Below are positions 32,301 through 39,369 of a stretch of 43,686 nucleotides of DNA, one piece after another (position 1 is the first letter of the stretch; every line of letters starts with the position of its first letter). Under the pieces are notes generated by a model. It did no database searches. It was not told the DNA's origin and saw only the letters and a program-made list of their open reading frames with translations. Origin of the DNA: Verrucomicrobiota bacterium. Lineage in GTDB: Bacteria; Verrucomicrobiota; Verrucomicrobiia; Limisphaerales; JADLHS01. The stretch is from contig WBXK01000003.1 of NCBI GenBank assembly GCA_008933055.1, positions 1 through 43,686 of the forward strand, read 5' to 3'. Made by a program: the position numbers and the translations under genes.

Positions 32301-35094
32301 TGGAGATCGCGGCGGACATATTGTCGCTACAGGAACACCCGAAGAAGTGGCGGACTGCGAGTCAAGTCACACGGGCATTTTTCTGCGAAACGTCCTGACT
32401 GAACAAAGCGGAAATGGAAAAGCACCGAAGCGGCGCAACCCCGCCCTATTTCCCATCTCCTATGTGCCATCTCCTATTTCGATCAGCGGCGCGAGAGAGC
32501 ACAACCTCAAAAACATCTCACTGACGATCCCGCGGGATCAATTCGTCGTCATCACCGGCGTGAGCGGTTCGGGCAAGAGCACACTGGCGTTTGATCTCCT
32601 TTTCAATGAGGGCCAGCGGCGCTTTCTCGATTCGATGAACGTCTATGCGCGACAATTCGTCGAGCAGATGGCGCGGCCCGACGTCGACTTGATCACTGGA
32701 ATTCCGCCCACGGTCAGCATTGAGCAACGTACCACGCGCGGCGGAGGCAAGAGCACCGTGGCAACCGTAACCGAGATTTATCATTTCATCCGCCTGCTCT
32801 TTGCGCGACTCGGCACGCAGTATTGTCCCGACTGCCAGTTACCGGTCGAGGCCCAGAGCCGCGACGAGCTTGCGAACCATCTACAATCGGAACTTAAGCG
32901 ACGTGGCGACCTCTTGCTGCTCGCGCCGATCGTGAAGAACCGGAAAGGTTTTCACACCGATGTCGCCGAGTGGGCTGCGAAACGTGGCTACAAACAAATC
33001 CGCGCAGATGGAAAAATTCACGACTCAAGCAAAGCCTTTCGAATGGATCGATTCAAGGAACACGATGTAGAGATCATTCTCGGCGTTGTGGAGAAAGGCA
33101 AAGGTAGCGTGGGACAGGAATTGGTAGACGAGGCGCTCAAGCTGGGTCACGGCACGCTCTACGCGCTGGATAATCAGAAGCAGCTCACTATTCATTCGAC
33201 CGAACGCGCCTGTCTAGGTTGCAATAAGTCTTTCGCTCTATTGGACCCAAAAAACTTTTCCTATAACTCCGCGCAAGGTTGGTGCACTAAATGTCGTGGC
33301 TTCGGCGAGTTGTTTTATCTGCCCGATGTGGAACGCGGCGCGGACGCCGATTCTATTGAAGAGAGCTGGTGGAGCTGGGCCACGGAGCGGGAAGTATGTC
33401 CCGAGTGCCATGGGGCACGCTTGAATCCAGTGGCGCGCGCTGTTCGTTTACGATTCGGAAGCGGCAAAACTGAGTCGCCGACGATTGATGCCTTCTCCGG
33501 GCTCGATGTGGAAGCGGCTTTCGATTTTGTTCGCAAGCTGAAGTTTACGGATCGCTCCGCCGAGATTGCCCGCGACATCATTCCTGAAATCCGTGAACGT
33601 TTAAGGTTTCTTAAGGAAGTCGGCCTAGGTTACATGCAGCTCGGCCGCGCCGTGCCCACTCTTTCCGGCGGTGAATCGCAACGCATCCGCCTCGCCGCAC
33701 AACTCGGTTCAAATCTCAGTGGCGTGCTATACGTGCTGGACGAACCGACCATCGGCCTCCATGCCCGCGACAACGAGCAACTGCTCGACGTGCTCCAGAA
33801 ACTGCGCGGGCGCGGCAACTCCGTAGTAGTCGTCGAGCACGATGAAGACACGATGCGCCGCGCTGATCACGTCATTGATCTTGGGCCGGGCGCAGGCGTG
33901 CATGGCGGGCGTGTCGTGGCGAGCGGGACACTTGCCGAGTTGGCAAAACACCCTGAATCCGTCACCGGCCAATGCCTGCGGGCAGAAAAGAAATTTCCTG
34001 CGCGGGGTGAACGGAGAAGCATTGAAAACGGTAAAGGGAGAAAGGGAGAGGGGGCAATGCTTACCCTCCGCAATGCGGCATTGAACAATCTCAAAAAGCT
34101 TACGGCGAACATTCCGCTCGGAAGGTTTGTTGTCGTGACCGGTGTGAGCGGCTCAGGCAAAAGCACCTTGATCCGCGAATGCTTGCTGCCGGAGTTGCAG
34201 GCAGTCGTGGCACAGAAGTCATCGGGGAAAAGCAAAAACCTGTCTGGCTTTGAATCGCTCAAGTCCGTTTACGAAGTGGATCAAGCCCCTATCGGCCGCA
34301 CTCCGCGCTCGATTCCCGCGACCTATGTGGGCTTCTTCGATGACATCCGTGCGTTGTTCTCACAAGTCCCCGAGGCGCGGATGCGCGGTTACTCGGCCAG
34401 CCGCTTCTCCTTCAATAGCTCGCAAGGGCGTTGCCCCGAGTGTGAAGGGGCAGGCCAGATCAAGCTGGAGATGAACTTTCTACCGCCTGCGTTTGTACGT
34501 TGCGAAACCTGCAACGGCACGCGATTCAATCGCGAAACGCTCGACATCGAATACTCCGGGAAAAACATCGCGCAAGTGCTCGACTTGTCCGTGGAGGAGG
34601 GCATTCAGTTTTTCGCTAGCGTCCAGAAAATCAAGCGCGCGCTCGAAGCCTTGCACGATACCGGACTGGATTATCTCAAACTCGGCCAGCAAAGCCCGAC
34701 GCTGAGCGGCGGCGAGGCGCAGCGCGTGAAACTGGTGACCCACCTCCTCACCGGCTTGAAGCCCGGACTGGATCTGGCACAAATGGCGAATCGCCGAACC
34801 AACATCGCAAAAAAAAATCTATTCATCCTCGAAGAACCGACTATTGGTCTGCACATGGCGGACGTGCGGCGGTTGGTCGGGGTTTTGCAACGACTCGTGG
34901 ATGCGGGACACTCCGTTATCGTCATCGAACATAATCTGGATTTGATTGCAGAGGCGGATTGGGTGATTGATCTCGGCCCGGAAGGTGGGGCGGGTGGTGG
35001 GCAGATTATTGCCGAAGGAACCCCCGAAGACATCGCCAAGAACAAGCACTCGCACACCGGGCGGTTCTTACGTAAGTTAATCGTAACAACATGA
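29362..35094 (+). CDS. uvrA: Tandem-fused excinuclease ABC subunit A (double-length UvrA)
   Basis: UvrA is the damage-sensing ATPase of nucleotide excision repair. This 1910-residue protein is two complete UvrA copies in one chain. Walker A occurs four times (GLSGSGKSS, GVSGSGKST three times) and the ABC signature four times (LSGGETER, LSGGESQR twice, LSGGEAQR). Zinc-binding CxxC pairs are present in both halves (CRSCG, CATCD, CPTCKGFG; CPDCQ, CLGCN, CTKCRGFG), and the C-terminal zinc finger module appears twice (CEKCRGAG with CPDCNGRRY; CPECEGAG with CETCNGTRF). Chlamydiae also have such a fusion. The start is GTG. Linkers carry odd short DNA repeats. The stop overlaps the Uma2-like start by ATGA. 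Confidence 0.95.
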   Translation: MSEPKSSAVIRLRGVRHNNLKNFDLDLPLHRLIVITGLSGSGKSSLAFDTLYAEGQRRYLETFSPYARQFFDRMDKPQVDSIEGIPPAIAIEQRNAVRSTRSTVGTMTEICDHMKVLWPHLAQLQCRSCGQPVRKDSPQSVWEQLSAEHGIQSAELLIAFDLPISQKLSLEESLALISKQGYQRLLLDGEVIRLDDAPTHSALCPPHSALTVVQDRIKLAPTSRSRFIEACEQAYHFGKGKLSISEINPTSPNLNPRQFSNRLHCATCDIEYPETSPALFSFNHPLGACPTCKGFGRTITIDYELAIPDRSLTLAQGAVKPWRTGMSAECQTDLKKFCKSSRVPMDVPFNQLSAEHQRWIIEGDKDYGIDEDHQWPRAWYGVKGYFRWLESKSYKMHVRVLLSRYRAYTKCPTCDGARLKPGALLYLLATEKKKLTLPNFYALPVRDALDLIESLANTRTPDARLQTQDPITHALGEVRARLAYLNEVGLGYLTLDRPTRTLSGGETERVNLTTCLGTRLVNTLFVLDEPSVGLHPRDTDRLVRILEKLRDTGNTVVVVEHEASVMRAADQIVDIGPGHGATGGEVVFQGTLPELLKSNRSLTGQYLSGRKQIEIPKRRPLTSDTSRVKITNATRHNFNNVSVEIPLGRFVAITGVSGSGKSTLIRDILLPALQAKLQNLDAAVAKASDRMDSDEDSKTNEDETSSIHSPPSILSGFESLSQVVLVDQSALGKTPRSNPAVYIGAFDDIREVFAQSEVAKQRGLNANAFSFNSGVGQCEKCRGAGFEKIEMQFLSDIFIRCPDCNGRRYRQHILDVKISAAKAKQDFSIGDMLEATVDEAIEFLSGLPDSKPAERAATSLKFLQEVGLGYLRLGQPINTLSGGESQRLKLVRHLAEAVAAAYDRRNKEATGNHGHRPQPQQKPTLFLFDEPTTGLHFDDVRVLLQAFQRLVDAGHSVLVIEHNLDVIKCADWVIDLGPEAGDRGGHIVATGTPEEVADCESSHTGIFLRNVLTEQSGNGKAPKRRNPALFPISYVPSPISISGAREHNLKNISLTIPRDQFVVITGVSGSGKSTLAFDLLFNEGQRRFLDSMNVYARQFVEQMARPDVDLITGIPPTVSIEQRTTRGGGKSTVATVTEIYHFIRLLFARLGTQYCPDCQLPVEAQSRDELANHLQSELKRRGDLLLLAPIVKNRKGFHTDVAEWAAKRGYKQIRADGKIHDSSKAFRMDRFKEHDVEIILGVVEKGKGSVGQELVDEALKLGHGTLYALDNQKQLTIHSTERACLGCNKSFALLDPKNFSYNSAQGWCTKCRGFGELFYLPDVERGADADSIEESWWSWATEREVCPECHGARLNPVARAVRLRFGSGKTESPTIDAFSGLDVEAAFDFVRKLKFTDRSAEIARDIIPEIRERLRFLKEVGLGYMQLGRAVPTLSGGESQRIRLAAQLGSNLSGVLYVLDEPTIGLHARDNEQLLDVLQKLRGRGNSVVVVEHDEDTMRRADHVIDLGPGAGVHGGRVVASGTLAELAKHPESVTGQCLRAEKKFPARGERRSIENGKGRKGEGAMLTLRNAALNNLKKLTANIPLGRFVVVTGVSGSGKSTLIRECLLPELQAVVAQKSSGKSKNLSGFESLKSVYEVDQAPIGRTPRSIPATYVGFFDDIRALFSQVPEARMRGYSASRFSFNSSQGRCPECEGAGQIKLEMNFLPPAFVRCETCNGTRFNRETLDIEYSGKNIAQVLDLSVEEGIQFFASVQKIKRALEALHDTGLDYLKLGQQSPTLSGGEAQRVKLVTHLLTGLKPGLDLAQMANRRTNIAKKNLFILEEPTIGLHMADVRRLVGVLQRLVDAGHSVIVIEHNLDLIAEADWVIDLGPEGGAGGGQIIAEGTPEDIAKNKHSHTGRFLRKLIVTT
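29796..29984. repeat. GAGTGCGGAA words, direct and inverted, inside uvrA
   Basis: GAGTGCGGAA occurs at 29796-29805 and again at 29817-29826. Inverted, near-identical words TTCCGCACTT (29961-29970) and CTCCGCACTC (29975-29984) lie about 150 bp further on. They encode repetitive linker peptides (SAEHGIQSAELL; HSALCPPHSAL). Confidence 0.6.
30735..30761. repeat. GCGAACCCCAGAC-type repeat words inside uvrA
   Basis: GCGAACCCCAGAC (30735-30747) and GCGACTCCAGAC (30750-30761) lie nearly in tandem and encode part of TRTPDARLQTQDP. Their reverse complement resembles the repeat in cbiX at 41072-41099. Confidence 0.5.
32453..32477. repeat. CCATCTCCTAT direct repeat inside uvrA
   Basis: Two identical 11-bp copies (32453-32463 and 32467-32477) with a 14-bp period encode the linker FPISYVPSPISIS, exactly at the junction between the two UvrA halves. 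Confidence 0.65.
34033..34048. repeat. AAAGGGAG tandem repeat inside uvrA
   Basis: Two adjacent identical 8-bp copies encode part of the linker ENGKGRKGEGAM just before the fourth ATP-binding domain. Confidence 0.6.
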
Positions 35095-35570
35095 TCGATC
35101 CCTACGAAGAAACGATTCAAGGCGAGACCACGTTACGAATGCCGCTAGGCGGGCGACATGAATTGATCTGCACGCGACTTCAAACAGCGTTGACTGCGAG
35201 CGTTACTGATTTTCCGGGCACAAAGTTACACGAACTTCGCAGCGCGATGCGCGTGGACGCTAACAATCTTCTGCGTCCAGACATCGCTATCGCGACCGCC
35301 GCCACGGGCAAAATCTGGCTCGTCGCAGAAGTCGTCAGTTCGGAAGACCATCACGCTGACACCGTGGAAAAGAAACAGATCTACGAAACGATGAAACTTC
35401 CGCGTCTCTGGATGATTGACCCACGCTACAACAATGTGGAGGTGTATCACGCCACAGAATATGGGATGCGACTAGAACACATCCTCGCTGGTTCCGACGT
35501 GCTCACGGAGAAACTACTGCCGAAGTTTCAGTTGGCGATTGCGGATTTATTTGCTTCGAATCACACGTGA
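35091..35570 (+). CDS. Uma2-family (DUF820) putative endonuclease-fold protein
   Basis: The 159-residue protein matches the Uma2/DUF820 pattern: an early LGGRHELICTRLQTAL, then LRPDIAIATA with the conserved Asp, WLVAEVVSSEDHHADTVEKKQIYE with the Glu and Lys of a PD-(D/E)xK-like site, and LWMIDPRYNNVEVY. The fold is nuclease-like but the role of the family is unclear, and many genomes carry numerous copies. Its ATG overlaps the uvrA stop (ATGA, 35091-35094), so translation is coupled to uvrA. It converges on plsC 21 bp away. Confidence 0.8.
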   Translation: MIDPYEETIQGETTLRMPLGGRHELICTRLQTALTASVTDFPGTKLHELRSAMRVDANNLLRPDIAIATAATGKIWLVAEVVSSEDHHADTVEKKQIYETMKLPRLWMIDPRYNNVEVYHATEYGMRLEHILAGSDVLTEKLLPKFQLAIADLFASNHT

Positions 35571-35591
35571 ACAAGCTTCACGCGCTGGCGC

Positions 35592-36245
35592 TCACCCGAA
35601 GCTTTCCTTCTCCTCACACGGCTCTAATTTAGCTATCGTAGCCATGATCTCGTCTGCGACTTGCTGATAGATCTCCTTCAGCCGTGCCTTGGAACAGGTC
35701 TTCGCCTCTGCACGCAAAGCTGCGAAATCCATCGGTTTGCCGTACTTGGCTGCGATCTTGCGGGGCTTGGGAATCGTTGCGTCCTTGCCGTAGGCCTCGA
35801 AAGTCCCAAACACGCGCACCGGCACGACTGGTGCGTCTGACTTGATCACGGTCAATCCGATGCCTGATCGCGCGTGCTGAAGTTTCCCATCCGTCGTCCG
35901 AGTGCCTTCGGGAAATAGAATGATTCCACCGCCCGCCAGCAAACGATCCATGATGGCCTTGAGTCCACGCGCGCCGCCGCCATCGCGATCGACTGGAACA
36001 GCGTCCCAATTGCGCAAGACCCAACCGACGCCCCAGAAACGAAACAGCGACTCCCGCGCAAGATAACTGATACCGCGATGCAACCCCGTTCCCACCAGCG
36101 GCGGGTCCATGATGCTGGCGTGATTGCAGGCAAGGATGACCGGGCCAGATTTAGGGACGCGCTCCGCGTTGAACCACTCTGCGCGGCAATAAAGTTTGTA
36201 AGCCGTGCGGAAAAACCGCCAGCCGCAGTAATAGACAGGGTTCAT
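35592..36245 (-). CDS. plsC: 1-acyl-sn-glycerol-3-phosphate acyltransferase (PlsC-like)
   Basis: This acyltransferase makes phosphatidic acid at the inner membrane. The catalytic HX4D motif is His42-Asp47 (NHASIMDPP) and the substrate-binding motif FPEGTRTTDGKL follows; a third block VVPVRVFGTFEAYGKD is also typical. 217 residues. The start ATG overlaps the cmk stop by 4 bp (ATGA), indicating translational coupling, an arrangement seen for cmk-plsC pairs in many bacteria. It is the last gene of the minus-strand tyrA-aroA-cmk-plsC cluster. Confidence 0.93.
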   Translation of the reverse strand: MNPVYYCGWRFFRTAYKLYCRAEWFNAERVPKSGPVILACNHASIMDPPLVGTGLHRGISYLARESLFRFWGVGWVLRNWDAVPVDRDGGGARGLKAIMDRLLAGGGIILFPEGTRTTDGKLQHARSGIGLTVIKSDAPVVPVRVFGTFEAYGKDATIPKPRKIAAKYGKPMDFAALRAEAKTCSKARLKEIYQQVADEIMATIAKLEPCEEKESFG

Positions 36246-36904
36246 CGTCCGTCTGCCTTGAGCCGTGCCTGTATGTCTTCGATCAACAAGCAGCTCGTCT
36301 GCTCGCTCGTCATGTTCGAGTTGTTGATGACCTTCGCACCCAGCGCAATCATCAACGGTGCGGCGGCGCGCTGGCTGTCACGTTGATCTCGATCGGCGAG
36401 ATTTTCATTCACGCCCTCTGCCACGCGACGCTTCGTGCGCTCTTCAAGATGCGCGTCGAGGTAGTATTTGTAGTCTGTCTCGGGGAAAACATTCGTGCCG
36501 ATGTCGCGACCTTCCATCACCATATTGCCGAACTGGATGCAATCACGCTGCGCCTTCTTCATCCACTCGCGCACCCTCGGCACAGCGGCAATCATCGAAA
36601 CGGCCACACTGACCTCCACGAGACGGATTTCTTTCTCGGGAAAATAACCATCCACCGTGAGGCGCACCTTGGCCTCCACGCATTCCAACTTAGTATTCCA
36701 CTTGCGACACGCCACAGCCACGGCTTTGGCGTCATGGAAATCAATGCGCTTGGACAGGCAATACCACGCAAGCGTGCGATACATCGCGCCGGTGTCCACA
36801 TAGACGTAGCCGAGCGCCTTCGCGACCAACTTGGCGTTGGTGCTCTTGCCGCTGGCGCTCGTGCCATCAATGGCGATGACATTAGGATGTTTCTTCACAA
36901 TCAA
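36242..36904 (-). CDS. cmk: Cytidylate kinase
   Basis: CMP/dCMP kinase. The P-loop is at residues 13-22 (DGTSASGKST), the YVDTGAMYRTLAWY motif that defines the NMP-binding region follows, and the GRDIGTNVFPETDYKYYLDA block is characteristic. 220 residues, standard length. It sits 72 bp downstream of aroA and overlaps plsC by 4 bp, an order (aroA-cmk-) common in bacteria. Confidence 0.95.
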   Translation of the reverse strand: MIVKKHPNVIAIDGTSASGKSTNAKLVAKALGYVYVDTGAMYRTLAWYCLSKRIDFHDAKAVAVACRKWNTKLECVEAKVRLTVDGYFPEKEIRLVEVSVAVSMIAAVPRVREWMKKAQRDCIQFGNMVMEGRDIGTNVFPETDYKYYLDAHLEERTKRRVAEGVNENLADRDQRDSQRAAAPLMIALGAKVINNSNMTSEQTSCLLIEDIQARLKADGR

Positions 36905-36921
36905 AAAACTGAGCTTAGAAA

Positions 36922-36970
36922 GAATTCACATCATTTTCAGAATTGAATTTTGTGAATTCGGTTAATTCTG
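36922..36970. repeat. Nested GAATTCACA inverted repeats, aroA-cmk gap
   Basis: GAATTCACA (36922-36930) and TGTGAATTC (36951-36959) form a perfect 9-bp inverted repeat with a 20-bp spacer. CAGAATT (36939-36945) and AATTCTG (36964-36970) form a second, overlapping pair, so two alternative stems are possible. Confidence 0.6.
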
Positions 36971-36976
36971 CCTGAT

Positions 36977-38323
36977 TTAATCCGCAAACAAATCTTCCCC
37001 GGCCAACTTCCGGGTGCGTTGACCGTCTTTGACTTCCCAAATCTCTACACCTAAGCCGTTCGGCGGCGCGGCAGCCAACTTCTGGAAAAAATTGGGGAAC
37101 GTCTTCTTTACACAGGAAGGATTCTTGAGGCGAATGCCCGGCACTTTCAATCCCAGAATTGCGAAACACATCGCCATACGATGGTCGTTGTAGGTCTCGA
37201 TCTCTGCGCCGTGGAGCGTTTGGTCAGAATATACCGTCAAAGCATCGCCATTCTCGACAACATGAGCGCCAATTCTTGTTAGCTGCTCGCGCAAAGCCAC
37301 AACGCGCTCACACTCCTGAACTCGCAATCGACCAAGATCAGTAAACCGAATCGGTTCAGCCATCCCGGTTGTCCCGAGCGCTTGATTGAGAGGCGCTTTG
37401 GCGATCGCAGTCATGATACTGTCGCCGAGATGAACCTTTCGCGATAGAAAACCGCTCAGCTCAACCAGATTACAATACTTGGGATAGTCAGAGTCGATCT
37501 GCCAGGTTGTCTTAGGCCAATGCGCAACGGTAATCCAACCCATCTCTGGGTTCTTTCGAGCAATCCACGCCACCCAATCCGCCGCTAAAAAATAGCTCCC
37601 GCCCGAAGCGTCCGGCTCAATCTGGAATTTACCGCCACCCCAAGGAAATGCTTCTACCAATCGCTCGGTCATGGTCACGTATGGTGCTTCCTCGTCATCA
37701 TCGCCAGCCAAATCGACATGCCAACAGCCGTGTTTGGCAGAAAGCTTCAACGCCGAAGCGAATTGAGAACTTTCGTCGATGCTCACTGTGCAGCTTCTTA
37801 CCTCCGCTTTCTCTCCTCGCACCTGCCCTTGAATTACCGCGGGCAACTTTTCATTCGTTGCGTCCACGCGATAGCCAAGCTCGCGAAGCGCCTGGAACAG
37901 CGCTGCCTGCGGACGCTCGTGCATTCGCGACACACCGCTCAATCGATACACGCCAGCACCGAGACAGACCATCGCCGCCAAAAATCGCGCCGCCGTGCCC
38001 GCATTGCCAACAAACAATTCTAGCGGCTTCTCCGCCGTACCCGCCTTGGGAATTCTGCCGCCCTGCCCTTGGACCGTGATAGTGCGATTACAAAACTCCG
38101 CCGGATCATTCTCCACGCGCACATCAAAGCCCATCGTCCGCAACGCCTCGGTCATCACCTGCGTGTCTTCGCTCCAGAGCGCGCCAGTCAAAGTCACCTC
38201 ACCCTCTGCAAGCGCCGCGAGTATGAGAGCGCGGTTCGTGATGCTCTTCGAACCCGGCACGGTGATTTCCGCGCGCACGGATTTGTCGGGAGGGACGATT
38301 TCGATGAGGTCGGGTAAAGCCAT
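36977..38323 (-). CDS. aroA: 3-phosphoshikimate 1-carboxyvinyltransferase (EPSP synthase)
   Basis: EPSP synthase adds the enolpyruvyl group of PEP to shikimate 3-phosphate in the aromatic pathway. The N-terminal VPGSKSITNRALILAAL, the LFVGNAGTAARFLAAM block (glyphosate/PEP-site region), SSQFASALKLSA and the C-terminal YNDHRMAMCFAILGLKVPG are all present. 448 residues, normal. It follows tyrA after 101 bp on the same strand and precedes cmk, placing consecutive aromatic-pathway steps together. Confidence 0.96.
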   Translation of the reverse strand: MALPDLIEIVPPDKSVRAEITVPGSKSITNRALILAALAEGEVTLTGALWSEDTQVMTEALRTMGFDVRVENDPAEFCNRTITVQGQGGRIPKAGTAEKPLELFVGNAGTAARFLAAMVCLGAGVYRLSGVSRMHERPQAALFQALRELGYRVDATNEKLPAVIQGQVRGEKAEVRSCTVSIDESSQFASALKLSAKHGCWHVDLAGDDDEEAPYVTMTERLVEAFPWGGGKFQIEPDASGGSYFLAADWVAWIARKNPEMGWITVAHWPKTTWQIDSDYPKYCNLVELSGFLSRKVHLGDSIMTAIAKAPLNQALGTTGMAEPIRFTDLGRLRVQECERVVALREQLTRIGAHVVENGDALTVYSDQTLHGAEIETYNDHRMAMCFAILGLKVPGIRLKNPSCVKKTFPNFFQKLAAAPPNGLGVEIWEVKDGQRTRKLAGEDLFAD

Positions 38324-38335
38324 GCTTCGTTAAGC

Positions 38336-38367
38336 CACAGATGAAACACAGATGAAACACAAATAAG
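38336..38367. repeat. CACAGATGAAA tandem repeat, tyrA-aroA gap
   Basis: Two identical 11-bp units CACAGATGAAA (38336-38346, 38347-38357) and a degenerate third (38358-38367) lie directly upstream of the aroA start. Confidence 0.75.
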
Positions 38368-38424
38368 AATGCCGACTCGGAGAAAGCCACCTGAGCAGCA
38401 TCTGTAGGAATTTGTGGCTGAAAT

Positions 38425-39309
38425 TCATTCTAGGGAAGGCGACGCGCAGCAGGCACACCAGTTATCGCGACGCTGCTTGGCGGTTTCATAAAACTTCGCG
38501 ATGGCCTTCGCGTCGCCACGTTTTAGGGCAGATTGAAACTTGTTCAACTCGGCGATAAATCCACTCAACGCCCGCCCGATTTGTTTACGATTGGTCACCG
38601 CGATGTCCCGCCACATTTCCGGTGAGCCTGATGCCACCCGGGTCGTGTCGCGAAAGCCGGTGGCGCAAAGCAGCGCCTGCTCCTTCGGCAGTTTGGGATC
38701 AAGCACGAGATTCGCCAGCGTGGCTGCCATCAAGTGCGGTAGATGACTGGAACGGCTGACAAACGCATCATGCTCATCGGGGGAAGCACGCAGCAACCGC
38801 GCGCCGACATCTTTCCAAAGCGTCTCCACCTTGCGCCACGCCGCTGGATTAGTGTTCTGCGTCGGAGTCACCACACAAACCGCGCATTCAAACAATTCAG
38901 CACGCGCCGCCAGCACGCCCTGTTTCTCACCGCCCGTCATCGGATGGCTGCCAATAAAGTGCGCTCCAGCCTTCGCGACAAGCGATTCCAACTCGCGCAC
39001 CACGCTGCCCTTCACGCTGCCGACGTCGGTGATGATTGCGCCGCGCTTGATTGCGGGGAGCATTTGGCGCATCAGTGGCTTCATCTGCGACAACGGCGTA
39101 CACAGCACGATTAAATCAGCGCCGGAAACCGCCGCGAGCAGATCAGTAGTGGCGTAATCTGTCGCACCCGCGCGTTCACATTCCTTGATGCTCACCTCGC
39201 GCCGAACGTATCCCGCAATCTCTTTAGCAAGTTTACGTCGGCGCAGCGCCAAGCCGAGCGAACCGCCCAGCAAGCCCACGCCTACGAGTGTGATTTTATT
39301 CCAACGCAC
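38425..39309 (-). CDS. tyrA: Prephenate dehydrogenase-type enzyme
   Basis: NAD(P)-dependent oxidation of prephenate or arogenate toward tyrosine. The Rossmann GxGxxG is at residues 10-15 (VGVGLLGGSLG), followed by IVLCTPLSQ, DVGSVKGSVV, FIGSHPMTGGEKQG and the SSHLPHLMAATLA block, all typical of TyrA. 294 residues, with GTG as start; it lacks an ACT or chorismate-mutase domain, so allosteric control by tyrosine through such a domain is absent. It is upstream of aroA in the same direction. Confidence 0.94.
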   Translation of the reverse strand: MRWNKITLVGVGLLGGSLGLALRRRKLAKEIAGYVRREVSIKECERAGATDYATTDLLAAVSGADLIVLCTPLSQMKPLMRQMLPAIKRGAIITDVGSVKGSVVRELESLVAKAGAHFIGSHPMTGGEKQGVLAARAELFECAVCVVTPTQNTNPAAWRKVETLWKDVGARLLRASPDEHDAFVSRSSHLPHLMAATLANLVLDPKLPKEQALLCATGFRDTTRVASGSPEMWRDIAVTNRKQIGRALSGFIAELNKFQSALKRGDAKAIAKFYETAKQRRDNWCACCASPSLE

Positions 39310-39324
39310 ACGGGAAGGATAGCG

Positions 39325-39352
39325 GATGGAGGATGGAAGATGGAAGATGGAA
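39325..39352. repeat. GATGGAR tandem repeat, Gfo-tyrA gap
   Basis: Four tandem 7-bp units (one GATGGAG, then three GATGGAA) lie 15 bp upstream of the tyrA start codon, inside the 60-bp gap after the oxidoreductase gene. Confidence 0.85.
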
Positions 39353-39369
39353 AGTAGCCCGGCGTGAGT

